Below are positions 8,183 to 15,918 of a DNA stretch of 64,000 nt, in pieces. How positions within the stretch are numbered: the first letter of the stretch is position 1; each line of letters begins with the position of its first letter. Source of the DNA: Streptomyces katrae (GTDB lineage Bacteria; Actinomycetota; Actinomycetes; Streptomycetales; Streptomycetaceae); assembly GCF_002028425.1 (NCBI RefSeq), contig NZ_CP020042.1:3348001-3412000 (forward strand). Reading direction: 5' to 3'. A program made the translations under genes and the position numbers. A model generated the notes under the pieces. The model searched no databases. It saw only the letters and a program-made list of their open reading frames with translations, and was not told the origin of the DNA.

Positions 8183-8524
8183 ATGAAGCTCTCACAGGTC
8201 GCCGCCGTCGTCGTCGGGTCCGTCGCCGCTCTCGGCGCCACGGCCCCCGCCTTCGCGGCCGACGCCCCCGCGATGCCCCCCATGAGCGCGACGGGCGGAG
8301 TGACCGAGGTGCTGAACGCCGTGAACCCCGTCTCCGAGGCCCTCCCCCAGACGGCGGGCAACGCGCTGGCCGAGCAGGGCGACACCGTCGGCAAGGTGGT
8401 CGGCACCGCGCAGAGCGTCAACAAGATCCGCAACGACGTTCCCGGCACGGCCCTGGGCCTGGCGAACGGTGCGACCAAGGTCTCCCCGCTGCTCGGCGGA
8501 GTGGAGCTCAACGGCGGCAAGTGA
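8183..8524 (+). CDS. Small secreted protein of unknown function
   Basis: 113 aa. ATG 8183 has GAGGAT about 10 nt upstream. A clear signal peptide (MKLSQVAAVVVGSVAALGA, then APAFA) is followed by a mature part of about 87 aa without Cys, rich in Ala, Val and Gly, with segments TEVLNAVNPVSEALPQTAGN and NDVPGTALGLANGATKVSPL. It is not a chaplin or rodlin: the NPAFGN and GNDNG motifs are absent. It lies within the chaplin/rodlin cluster and has a strong hairpin after it. I do not recognise a named family. Confidence 0.8.
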   Translation: MKLSQVAAVVVGSVAALGATAPAFAADAPAMPPMSATGGVTEVLNAVNPVSEALPQTAGNALAEQGDTVGKVVGTAQSVNKIRNDVPGTALGLANGATKVSPLLGGVELNGGK

Positions 8525-8556
8525 CGCCGGGGGGCCTGCCGTCAAGGCTCCCGACA

Positions 8557-8599
8557 CGACCGTGGGCGCCACCGGCGAGGCCGGTGGCGCCCACGGTCG
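8557..8599. terminator. Bidirectional 20-bp hairpin between convergent genes
   Basis: A perfect 20-bp stem (8557-8576 with 8580-8599) and a GAG loop, between the end of the small secreted protein gene and the oppositely oriented chaplin ending at 8623. Confidence 0.8.
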
Positions 8600-8622
8600 C
8601 GTGGTGCCGACTGCGACGTACG

Positions 8623-8865
8623 TCAGTCGTTGACGCAGATGTTGCCGAACGCCGGGTTCAGCGCGCCGATGACGTTCACGGAGTTGCCGCAGATGTTGAC
8701 CGGGATGTGAACCGGCACCTGGACCAGGTTGCCCGAGAGGACACCCGGGGAGCCCACGGCCGCGCCCTCGGCCTGGGCGTCGGCGGAAGCGGCACCGGCG
8801 GCACCGGCCACGGCGAGACCAGCGGAGGCCAGGGCCACGGCGGCCTTCTTGGCAGCAGAGTTCAT
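8623..8865 (-). CDS. chp: Short chaplin, second intact copy
   Basis: 80 aa from ATG 8865 (GAAGG about 9 nt upstream). The signal peptide ends around ASA-28 before DAQAEGAAVGSPGVLSGN. The chaplin domain has VPVHIPVNICGNSVNVIGAL and NPAFGNICVND, with Cys59 and Cys77. It is closely related to the chaplin at 6293 but on the opposite strand and ending in ICVND. It should be secreted and join the amyloid-like surface fibrils with the rodlins. The exact paralogue (ChpD, F, G or H) cannot be decided. Confidence 0.95.
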   Translation of the reverse strand: MNSAAKKAAVALASAGLAVAGAAGAASADAQAEGAAVGSPGVLSGNLVQVPVHIPVNICGNSVNVIGALNPAFGNICVND

Positions 8866-9026
8866 GGGAAGTGCACCTTCTCGTTCGAATGTCCTGCCCC
8901 GGTACCGGGGCTCACACCGAGCGAAACGGTCCACCTTCCCCAACGACACGGCCGAGGGCCAGATCTGACCTGTTCAGCCCAATAGTCGTAACCATCCTGC
9001 CCGCCCGGGTCCGCCGCGGCCGGCCG

Positions 9027-9554
9027 CTAGTTGCTGATCGGGATGTCGGGGATCTGGACGTCGGGGACGCTCGGAACGGCCGGGACGGCCGGTACCGCTC
9101 CGGGCACCGCCGGGACCGCCGGGACCGAGGGCACGGTCACCGGGAGGTCGGGCAGCTTGGGGACGGTCACCGGGAGGTCGGGCAGCTTGGGGACGGTGAC
9201 CGGGAGGTCCGGCAGCTTGACGTCGGGGATCTTGATCTCGGGGAGCTTCGGCAGCTCGATCGGTGGGAGCTTGATCCCCCCGACCAGGCCCGTGAGCGAG
9301 GCCAGCAGGTCCGAGAGGGTCTTCGAGAGGCCGGCCAGGAGGTCGTCGATCGGGCCGGCCGCGACCCGCTCCCGGGATTCCGCCGCCTCCTCCAGCCGTT
9401 CGATCTGCTGCTGCACGGCCGCCGCCTTCCTCTCAACGGCGGCGGGGCCCTGGCCGTCCGCGGCGCCTGCGGGGGCGGCCGCGCCGGACAGTATGACGAC
9501 GGCGAGGGCCGACGGGACGAGGACGCGGAGACGGGACGCCTTGGTGGAGTGCAT
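9027..9554 (-). CDS. Secreted coiled-coil / Leu-Pro repeat protein
   Basis: 175 aa with a signal peptide (to about residue 32). A charged amphipathic helix follows (VERKAAAVQQQIERLEEAAE, probably coiled coil), then a hydrophobic LLAGLSKTLSDLLASL helix. The C-terminal 80 residues are a low-complexity sheet of Pro-spaced repeats: three copies of LPDLPVTVPK-type decamers, then VPAVPAVPG units and PDVQIPDIPISN. The DNA at 9138-9221 consists of three near-identical 30-bp units. No known family is recognised. The regular x-L-P-x-L-P spacing suggests an extended, possibly polymerising or wall-spanning segment. Confidence 0.85.
   Translation of the reverse strand: MHSTKASRLRVLVPSALAVVILSGAAAPAGAADGQGPAAVERKAAAVQQQIERLEEAAESRERVAAGPIDDLLAGLSKTLSDLLASLTGLVGGIKLPPIELPKLPEIKIPDVKLPDLPVTVPKLPDLPVTVPKLPDLPVTVPSVPAVPAVPGAVPAVPAVPSVPDVQIPDIPISN
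9138..9221. repeat. Three near-identical 30-bp tandem units within the secreted repeat protein
   Basis: Each unit reads through GGTCACCGGGAGGTCGGGCA and GCTTGGGGAC; the third copy has two or three substitutions. The repeats are in frame (10 codons) with the gene on the minus strand, so copy-number change would alter protein length without a frameshift. Confidence 0.85.
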
Positions 9555-9760
9555 GAGGAATCCTTACGGGGTGGTCGCGCAAGCGGACCGGAGTAGTCCA
9601 CTTACTCACCCACCGTGCGAACACCCTCCACGGGGCGCAACCGGAACCCCGGGCGCCCCCGCGCGCATGGGGCTGCGTACGGGCTTCGCGCAGGTGTCCG
9701 CAGCGGCCTCACCCGCCCCGGGGAAAACCCGGGCCCGCACGAGCCGTTCGAGTGAAGCAG

Positions 9761-9789
9761 CGCAACCATGCCCCGCGGCGGCCGGTTGA
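9761..9789 (+). promoter_or_regulatory. Putative SigBldN-type promoter of the second rodlin gene
   Basis: CGCAAC (9761-9766), a 17-nt spacer and GGTTGA (9784-9789), aligned with the element before the first rodlin. Downstream, GTTGATC, GGG, GCTCCA, CGGGCA and AAAGG occur in the same order and spacing as at 5593-5635, indicating duplicated promoter-plus-leader segments. Confidence 0.5.
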
Positions 9790-9835
9790 TCAGGGCGCTC
9801 CACTAGCGGGCACTCGTGCGACAAAAGGATCAATG

Positions 9836-10249
9836 ATGCTCAAGAAGATCATGACCGCCGCCGCGGTCTCCGCCGTTGCCGTCGGCGCCGGCGCCGCGGT
9901 TGCCTCCCCCGCCATGGCCATCGGCAACGACAACGGGGTCAACACCGTCAACGGCAACGGTTCCCAGCAGATCTACGGCAACCAGAAGACCGCCGGCGAC
10001 ATGAGCCCCCAGCTCTCCGTGGTCCAGGGCACCCTCAACAAGCCCTGCATCGCCCTGCCGGCGAAGGTCAACGCCCAGTCCGTGGTCGCCCTCGTGGCCA
10101 ACATCGGTGTCCAGGACATCAACATCCTGTCCAACCCGCAGAACCAGCAGTGCACCGAGAACTCCACCCAGGCCAAGGGCGACGAGCCGCTCTCGCACAT
10201 CCTGGACAACATCCCGGTCCTGTCCGGCAACGTCTCCTCGGGCAGCTGA
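9836..10249 (+). CDS. rdl: Rodlin, second copy
   Basis: 137 aa. Of two adjacent ATGs, the second (9836) is preferred because AAAGGA then lies 6 nt upstream. The signal peptide ends at AMA-28. The mature sequence IGNDNGVNTVNGNGSQQIYGN, DMSPQLSVVQGTLNKPCIAL and QNQQCTENSTQAKGDEPL is the rodlin pattern, with two conserved Cys. It shares promoter and signal sequence with the rodlin at 5643, so the pair is a dispersed duplication with chaplins between. In S. coelicolor the two rodlin genes are adjacent, so this spacing is different. Confidence 0.95.
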   Translation: MLKKIMTAAAVSAVAVGAGAAVASPAMAIGNDNGVNTVNGNGSQQIYGNQKTAGDMSPQLSVVQGTLNKPCIALPAKVNAQSVVALVANIGVQDINILSNPQNQQCTENSTQAKGDEPLSHILDNIPVLSGNVSSGS

Positions 10250-10300
10250 CCCCAGCCCCACCCTTCCTGGTCCAGGGCCGCAGCCCGCGGAGCGAAGTGA

Positions 10301-10337
10301 CGAGGGCCCCGGCGGCGTCCAGCCGCCGGGGCCCTCG
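10301..10337. terminator. Hairpin between second rodlin and VKOR gene
   Basis: A perfect 16-bp stem (10301-10316 with 10322-10337) and a 5-nt loop, between two convergent genes. It can serve both directions. Confidence 0.8.
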
Positions 10338-10357
10338 TACGCGTGGGGCCACCCGGG

Positions 10358-10996
10358 CTACCCCGTCCAGAAGTCCCACCACCGGGTCAGGACCAGCATC
10401 CCGATCACCCCGAGGTGCAGGGCGGGCGGCGCCCAGGCGAAGTCGGTGAAGAACCCCCGCAGCGGGGCGGGCGCGGGCAGCCGGCCGGTGCGGACGTTGT
10501 GGGCCGTGACCGCCCAGAACATCAGCAGGGTCGCCGTCCAGGCCAGGCAGCACCACAGGCACAGGGCGTTGATCTCGTAGAGCGACTGGACCATCAGCCA
10601 GGCGCAGAAGCCGGTGCCGAAGGCCGTGCCGGCGTTCAGTCCCAGCCAGAACCAGCGCCGGTGGCGGGCCCCGGCGAGCAGTCCGGCGCCGACGCAGACC
10701 ACGACCCCGTAGGCGGCCAGCCCGAGCATCGGGTTGGGGAAGCCGAAGACGGCCGCCTGGGCGCTCTTCATGACGCTGCCGCAGGAGACGACGGGGTTGA
10801 GGCTGCACGCGGGCTTGAAGTCCGGGTCCTCCAGCAGGAGGAACTTGTCGAGGGTGATCACCCACGAGGCCAGCAGTCCGGCGGCCCCGGTGACCACCAG
10901 CAGCCAGGCCAGGGACCTGGGGGCGTCCGGTTCGTCCTCGGAGCGGGTACGGGGGCGCCGCCGCTGGCGGGGGACGTCCACTGTGTTCGTTGCCAT
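10358..10996 (-). CDS. Vitamin K epoxide reductase (VKOR) family protein
   Basis: 212 aa from ATG 10996 (an alternative ATG lies at 11005; neither has a strong ribosome site). There is an Arg-rich cytoplasmic N-terminus, then four to five membrane helices. Cys64 and Cys72 (CSLNPVVSC) form the loop pair, and Cys146-x-x-Cys149 (CLWC) is the active-site pair near the quinone. Bacterial VKORs reoxidise DsbA-like thiol oxidases using menaquinone, so they drive disulfide formation in exported proteins. Its position beside Cys-paired rodlins and chaplins is suggestive, and menaquinone genes occur later in the window. Confidence 0.9.
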   Translation of the reverse strand: MATNTVDVPRQRRRPRTRSEDEPDAPRSLAWLLVVTGAAGLLASWVITLDKFLLLEDPDFKPACSLNPVVSCGSVMKSAQAAVFGFPNPMLGLAAYGVVVCVGAGLLAGARHRRWFWLGLNAGTAFGTGFCAWLMVQSLYEINALCLWCCLAWTATLLMFWAVTAHNVRTGRLPAPAPLRGFFTDFAWAPPALHLGVIGMLVLTRWWDFWTG

Positions 10997-11187
10997 GCCG
11001 GCCATAGTCCCGCGCACCACCGCAAACCCTGACGAACGCGGGCCATTCCCGGGCAAGTTGACCTGAAGGTGTGGCGGGAACCCCTGATGCTTCCCGGACG
11101 TTTTACCGAATCCCGGACGTGATGTCAGAGCCAGGGGCTACGTTGTGCTTCCGCGAAGTGACAAGCTGCGATGGCCTGGAGCCCACC

Positions 11188-11988
11188 TTGAGCGATCCGT
11201 ACGAGACAACCGAGGCGCACCTCGAGCGACTCCTCGGCCGCGCCCTCAACTCCTTCGACCTTCCCGACGCGTTGGTCGAGCGCCTCGGTACCGCGCTCGC
11301 CCACAGCTCCTCCCTCTACACGACGCACCACAGCCCGTCGGCGGGACTGTGGCGGGAGACCCACCGGCACACCTACCTGCTCTCCGATGGCGAGACGGCG
11401 TCCCTGTGGGAGCTGGCGTACCGGATGAGGGGTGACCGCAGCAGCCGGCACGAGGTGTTCGCCGGCCGGGACGAACTCGCCCTGGCGGGGGCCCGGCTGT
11501 TCGGCGAGGCCGCGGCGGAGCCGGTCCTGTCGCCCGCTCCCGGGCCGGACGGGGCCGAGGAGGAGGCGCAAGGCTGGGGCGCGGAGGTGGCGGAGGAGGA
11601 TCTGGCGCTGCTGAGCGCCCTGTTCGCCGCCCCGGATCCGCGGGAGCGGCACCGCGAGTACACGGTGGAGGACTCCGCCGACCACGCCCGCCGGGTGCTG
11701 CGGCGCGCGGAGAACACCGACCGCCCCGGGCAGGAGGTGGCGGAGCTGCTGCAGTCGGCTTACGCGCACCAGATCACCCAGGCCTTCGGCGGCCGCCACT
11801 GCCTGGCCGACGGGCGGGACGCGGGCTTCAGCCTGTACGAGCACGCGTTCGTCCTGCTGGACGGGACCGAAGTCAGCCTGTGGGAGGTCGAGCACACGGC
11901 CACGCCGGACGGCCGGCACATGTGCGAGGTCTACGGGACCGAGGCCGCCGCGCGCGGGGCGATGGAACTGCGCACGCGGGTGCGGTAG
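11188..11988 (+). CDS. DUF6227-family protein
   Basis: 266 aa if it starts at TTG 11188, which has GGAG 6 nt upstream; the frame is open further up to an ATG at 11122 with no good ribosome site. The sequence SDPYETTEAHLERLLGRALN and two similar halves (a WRETHRHTYLLSDGETASLWEL block and a LYEHAFVLLDGTEVSLWEVE block) match a Streptomyces-restricted family I know as DUF6227. It is soluble, acidic, and has no signal peptide or catalytic motif I can name. The internal duplication suggests two related alpha/beta domains. Function unknown. Confidence 0.75.
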   Translation: MSDPYETTEAHLERLLGRALNSFDLPDALVERLGTALAHSSSLYTTHHSPSAGLWRETHRHTYLLSDGETASLWELAYRMRGDRSSRHEVFAGRDELALAGARLFGEAAAEPVLSPAPGPDGAEEEAQGWGAEVAEEDLALLSALFAAPDPRERHREYTVEDSADHARRVLRRAENTDRPGQEVAELLQSAYAHQITQAFGGRHCLADGRDAGFSLYEHAFVLLDGTEVSLWEVEHTATPDGRHMCEVYGTEAAARGAMELRTRVR

Positions 11989-12022
11989 CGCCGGCCGCGC
12001 GGGGTCAGGGGGACCAAGAAGA

Positions 12023-12057
12023 ACGGACATGCCCGCCCACAGGGCGGACATGTCCGT
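12023..12057. terminator. Hairpin between convergent DUF6227 and MFS genes
   Basis: A 15-bp imperfect stem (one mismatch) formed by 12023-12037 and 12043-12057, between the DUF6227 stop and the MFS stop at 12077. Confidence 0.65.
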
Positions 12058-12076
12058 GAGGGTACGGCCCGGGGGC

Positions 12077-13645
12077 TCAGGCCTGGGCGGCCTGTTCCAC
12101 GGCGCCCTCGCGCTCTGCGAGGGGGACCTGCTTGCGCGGCAGGACGAACATCACCGCGAAGATCACGACGAGCACCGCCACGACCCACCACAGCGCGCCG
12201 CGGAAGGCCTCGACGTAGGGCGCGCCGAGGATCCGGTCGTCGTCGATCGACCCGAAGAAGACCACGGAGGTCAGGGCGAGGCCGAGGGCATTGCCCATCT
12301 GGCCGGTGGTGTTGATCAGGCCGGAGGCCGACCCGGCGTGCTCGCGCGGCACCTGGGACAGGATGGTGTCGTTCAGCGGGGCGACGATCAGGCCCATGCC
12401 GATGCCCATGACGACCAGCGGGGCGGCCATCTGCCAGGAGGCGATCTCCATGCCGTAGCGCTGGGACTCCCAGATGTAGAGGAGCAGGCCCGCGGCCATG
12501 ACCAGCGCACCGGCCTGGAGCACCTTGCGGCCGAAGCGGGGGACGAGCTTCTCGACGGAGAGGCCGGCGGCGACGGAGACGGCGATGGAGAAGGGGATGC
12601 CGGTGCAGCCGGCGCGCAGCGGGGTCCAGCCGAGGCCCATCTGCATGTAGAGCGTCCAGACCAGGAAGAAGATGCCGGTTGCCAGGCCGAAGGCCAGCTG
12701 GACGGTGATGCCGCCGGCGAAGCTCTTGACCTGGAAGAGGGAGAGCTCGACGAGCGGGGAGCCATCCTTCTTGATCTTGTACTTCTCGTACGCGATGAAG
12801 ACGGCGAAGACGACCGGCGACGCGATCATGCAGGCGAAGCCCCACAGCGGCCAGTCGTTCTCCCGGCCCTGGGTGAGCGGGTAGATCAGCAGGACCAGGG
12901 CGAGGGTCGCGAGGACGACGCCGACCAGGTCGAGGCGCAGGGCCTTGGGGGCCTTGGACTCGGAGATGAACTTGCGGCCGAGGATGACGGCGGCGATACC
13001 GACGGGCAGGTTGATCAGGAAGATCGTGCGCCATTCGAGGCCGAAGAGGTTCCACTCGGTGAGCAGCGCGCCGAGCAGCGGGCCGGAGACCGCGCCGAGG
13101 CCGACGATCGCGCCGAACATGCCGAAGACCTTGCCGCGCTCGTGCGGCGGGAAGGTGACGTGGATGATCGCCAGGACCTGCGGGACCATCATCGCGGCCA
13201 TGCCGCCCTGGAGGAGGCGGGAGGCGACGAGCATGCCCGGGTCGGGTGCGATGCCGCAGAGCAGCGAGGCGGCGGTGAAGCCGGCGACGCCGACGAGGAA
13301 GAGGCGCTTGCGGCCGTAGATGTCACCGAGACGGCCGCCGGTGATCAGGCCGGCGGCGAAGGCGAGCGCGTAGCCCGCCGTGATCCACTGGATCGCACTG
13401 GTCGTGGCGCCGAAGTCCTGGCGCATGCTGGGTATCGCGATGTTGACGATCGTGACGTCGACCAGGTCCATGAAGGACGCGGTCATCACGATGGCCAGCG
13501 CCAGCCAGCGCAGACGGTCGGCCGGTGCGTCGGGGGTGGCGGGTTCGGCGATGGTGTCGGGTGCCGCCGCGGCGGCCGCGTTCCCCTCTTCTCGTACGGG
13601 CCCGTTCTCTCTTTCGGGCGATGCTGTGGGCGTCTCGGTGCTCAT
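12077..13645 (-). CDS. DHA2-type MFS drug/metabolite exporter
   Basis: 522 aa, about 14 membrane helices. MFS motif A appears as GGRLGDIYGRKRLF, and the antiporter motif C region as LGAVSGPLLGALLTE. Proton-driven exporters of this EmrB/QacA size class expel hydrophobic drugs, dyes or own metabolites. ATG 13645 is used. It is divergent from a WYL-domain regulator across 62 bp that carries an inverted repeat, so local regulation is likely. The substrate cannot be read from the sequence. Confidence 0.88.
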   Translation of the reverse strand: MSTETPTASPERENGPVREEGNAAAAAAPDTIAEPATPDAPADRLRWLALAIVMTASFMDLVDVTIVNIAIPSMRQDFGATTSAIQWITAGYALAFAAGLITGGRLGDIYGRKRLFLVGVAGFTAASLLCGIAPDPGMLVASRLLQGGMAAMMVPQVLAIIHVTFPPHERGKVFGMFGAIVGLGAVSGPLLGALLTEWNLFGLEWRTIFLINLPVGIAAVILGRKFISESKAPKALRLDLVGVVLATLALVLLIYPLTQGRENDWPLWGFACMIASPVVFAVFIAYEKYKIKKDGSPLVELSLFQVKSFAGGITVQLAFGLATGIFFLVWTLYMQMGLGWTPLRAGCTGIPFSIAVSVAAGLSVEKLVPRFGRKVLQAGALVMAAGLLLYIWESQRYGMEIASWQMAAPLVVMGIGMGLIVAPLNDTILSQVPREHAGSASGLINTTGQMGNALGLALTSVVFFGSIDDDRILGAPYVEAFRGALWWVVAVLVVIFAVMFVLPRKQVPLAEREGAVEQAAQA

Positions 13646-13670
13646 GGGGAGAAACGTAGACCGCATCTAG

Positions 13671-13696
13671 GCCAGGCTGTGTCCTATTTACCTGGC
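13671..13696. promoter_or_regulatory. Inverted repeat in the MFS/WYL divergent promoter
   Basis: GCCAGG (13671-13676) and CCTGGC (13691-13696) with a 14-nt spacer, lying between the MFS start (13645) and the WYL regulator start (13708). This is the expected place for an operator controlling both genes. The assignment is inference. Confidence 0.45.
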
Positions 13697-13707
13697 AATC
13701 TTGAAAC

Positions 13708-14685
13708 ATGAACGACACCCCCGCCCGGCTGCTCACCCTGCTGTCCCTGCTCCAGACTCCGCGCGAGTGGCCGGGCAGCGAGCTGGCGGAGCGGCTGGGC
13801 GTGAGCGCGCGGACGATCCGGCGGGACATCGAGCGGCTGCGGGACCTGGGGTACCCGGTGGAGGCCACGCTGGGGGCGGTCGGCGGGTACCGCCTGGTGG
13901 CGGGCGCGGCCATGCCGCCGCTGCTGCTGGACGACGAGGAGGCCGTGGCCATCGCGGTGGGGCTGCGGGCGGGGGCCGGGCACGCGATCGAGGGGGTCGA
14001 GGAGGCCTCCGTGCGGGCGCTGGCGAAGCTGGAGCAGGTGCTGCCGGCCAGGCTGCGCCGCCGGGTGGGGGCGCTGCAGTCCGCCACGGTGGCAGTGACC
14101 CGGGGCGACGGGCCGAGCGTGGATCCGCGGACGCTGACGGCGATGGCCGCGGCGGTGGCGGGGCCGGAGCGGCTGCGGTTCGCGTACCGGGCGCGGGACG
14201 GGGTGGACTCGCGGCGGCTGGTGGAGCCGTACCGGCTGGTCAGCACGGGCAGCCGGTGGTACCTGGTGGCCTTCGACCTGGAGCGGGAGGACTGGCGCAC
14301 GTTCCGGGTGGACCGGGTGAGCGAGCCGTTCCCGACGGGGGCGCGCTTCAGCCCGCGGCCGCTGCCGATGGAGGCGGCCGAGTTCGTGCGGCGCGGGCTG
14401 CGGGGCGCGGAGACCTACCCGGCGGACGTGTCCTTCGCGGCGCCGCCGCAGGAGCTGCCGGGGTGGCTGCGGGAGTGGGCGGTGGCCGAGGGGCCGGGGT
14501 CGCGGGTGCGCTTCGAGAGCGGCGACGGGCCGGAGTGGCTGGCGGCGCGGATGGCGCTGACGGGGCTGGAGTTCACGGTGAGGGGGCCGGAGTTCCTGGT
14601 CCGTGCGGCCGCGGCCCTGGCGACCCGGCTGGCCGGGGCGGCATCGGCGCCGTCCGGCGGTACGGGGCCGGCCGGGCCGGCGTAA
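13708..14685 (+). CDS. HTH / WYL-domain transcriptional regulator (YafY type)
   Basis: 325 aa. An N-terminal DeoR-like winged helix (LLTLLSLLQTPREWPGSELA and SARTIRRDIERLRDLGYPVE) is followed by GGYRL and a WYL ligand-sensing domain (SRRLVEPYRLVSTGSRWYLV, FRVDRVSE). Such proteins repress or activate neighbouring genes in response to unknown small ligands. It is divergent from the MFS exporter, its likely target. No ribosome site precedes the ATG, so the message may be leaderless. The C-terminus is a low-complexity Gly/Pro/Ala tail. Confidence 0.88.
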   Translation: MNDTPARLLTLLSLLQTPREWPGSELAERLGVSARTIRRDIERLRDLGYPVEATLGAVGGYRLVAGAAMPPLLLDDEEAVAIAVGLRAGAGHAIEGVEEASVRALAKLEQVLPARLRRRVGALQSATVAVTRGDGPSVDPRTLTAMAAAVAGPERLRFAYRARDGVDSRRLVEPYRLVSTGSRWYLVAFDLEREDWRTFRVDRVSEPFPTGARFSPRPLPMEAAEFVRRGLRGAETYPADVSFAAPPQELPGWLREWAVAEGPGSRVRFESGDGPEWLAARMALTGLEFTVRGPEFLVRAAAALATRLAGAASAPSGGTGPAGPA

Positions 14686-14751
14686 GGGGGCGCGGGAGGT
14701 GCCGTGCGCGGCGCGGCGGCAGGGGGCCGGCGGCCGGGCCGGGGCAGGGGG

Positions 14752-14788
14752 GAGCCCCGGCACCCGGGGGGGATGGGTGCCGGGGCTC
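14752..14788. terminator. Hairpin between WYL regulator and hrdD
   Basis: A perfect 14-bp stem (14752-14765 with 14775-14788) between two convergent genes. Confidence 0.75.
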
Positions 14789-14834
14789 GTCTCGGGGGCT
14801 TCGGCCGGGCGTCAGGCCGCGGGCCTCACGCGCC

Positions 14835-15812
14835 TCAGGCCACGGCGTCGAAACCGGTGTCGCGGGCCATCCGCTTCAGCTCCAGCAGGGCGTGCTTCTC
14901 GATCTGGCGGATCCGCTCGCGGGTCAGCCCGTGCTGCTTGCCGACCTCCGTCAGGGTCCGCTCGCGGCCGTCCTCGATGCCGTAACGCATCTTGATGATC
15001 GACGCGGTGCGCTGGTCGAGCTTGCCGAGCAGGTCCTCCAGTTCCTCGCTGCGCAGCAGCGCGAGCACGGACTGCTCGGGGGAGATCGCGCCGGTGTCCT
15101 CCAGCAGGTCGCCGAACTGGGTGTCGCCCTCGTCGTCCACGGACATGTTGAGGCTGACCGGGTCGCGCGCCCAGTCCAGCACGTCGCCGACGCGCTTCTC
15201 GGTGGAGTCGAGCTCGGCGGCGATCTCGGCGTGCTCCGGGTCGCGGCCGTTCTCGCGGTTGAACTCGCGCTGGATGCGGCGGATCCGGCCGAGCTCCTCC
15301 ACCAGGTGGACGGGGAGGCGGATGGTGCGGGACTGGTCGGCGATGGAGCGGGTGATGGCCTGGCGGATCCACCACGTGGCGTACGTGGAGAACTTGAAGC
15401 CCTTGGTGTAGTCGAACTTCTCCACCGCGCGGACCAGGCCCGCGTTGCCCTCCTGGATCAGGTCGAGGAGGGGCAGTCCGCTGCGCGGGTAGCGCCGGGC
15501 GACGGCGACGACGAGGCGGAGGTTGGAGCGGATGAAGACCTCCTTGGCGCGCTCCCCCTCGGCGGCCAGGACCTCCAGCTCCTCGCGCGCTGGGGTCTCC
15601 CCGTCGCGCTCGACCTCTCCGTCGAGGATCTGCCGGGCGTAGACGCCCGCCTCGATGATCTGCGAGAGCTCCACTTCCCGGGCGGCGTCGAGCAGCGGGG
15701 TGCGCGCGATCTCGTCCAGGTACATGCCGACCAGGTCGCGGTCGACGATTTCCCCGCCCGCGGCGCGGGCGCTGCTCGTGGACTGACGACGGGCGACGGC
15801 GCGGGTTGCCAT
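14835..15812 (-). CDS. hrdD: HrdD-type group 2 sigma-70 factor
   Basis: 325 aa from ATG 15812, with AAGGGAG about 8 nt upstream. There is a short region 1.2 (DLVGMYLDEIARTPLL) and no long acidic region 1.1. Region 2 has SNLRLVVAVARRYPRSGLPL and KFSTYATWWIRQAITRSIAD; region 4 has TLTEVGKQHGLTRERIRQIE. Length and the MATRAVARRQST start match HrdD as I remember it, rather than the essential, much longer HrdB. It would direct RNA polymerase to housekeeping-like promoters and is dispensable in S. coelicolor. A SigR-type promoter lies upstream. Confidence 0.88.
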   Translation of the reverse strand: MATRAVARRQSTSSARAAGGEIVDRDLVGMYLDEIARTPLLDAAREVELSQIIEAGVYARQILDGEVERDGETPAREELEVLAAEGERAKEVFIRSNLRLVVAVARRYPRSGLPLLDLIQEGNAGLVRAVEKFDYTKGFKFSTYATWWIRQAITRSIADQSRTIRLPVHLVEELGRIRRIQREFNRENGRDPEHAEIAAELDSTEKRVGDVLDWARDPVSLNMSVDDEGDTQFGDLLEDTGAISPEQSVLALLRSEELEDLLGKLDQRTASIIKMRYGIEDGRERTLTEVGKQHGLTRERIRQIEKHALLELKRMARDTGFDAVA

Positions 15813-15891
15813 GCGGTGCTCCCTTGCGATGCGATGAACGGTCGCGGTGCGTCTTCGGACACTCTCCCGAGTGCCCGCTTCCGAGGGAAAC

Positions 15892-15918
15892 AACGACTGG
15901 AATCGGGACAGAATTCCC
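15892..15918 (-). promoter_or_regulatory. SigR (thiol-stress) consensus promoter upstream of hrdD
   Basis: On the minus strand, GGGAAT (15918-15913) is followed by exactly 18 nt and GTT (15894-15892). This is a perfect match to the GGGAAT-N18-GTT SigR consensus of Streptomyces. It lies 80 nt before the hrdD start. hrdD is a known SigR target in S. coelicolor, so the site also supports the gene identification. Confidence 0.75.
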
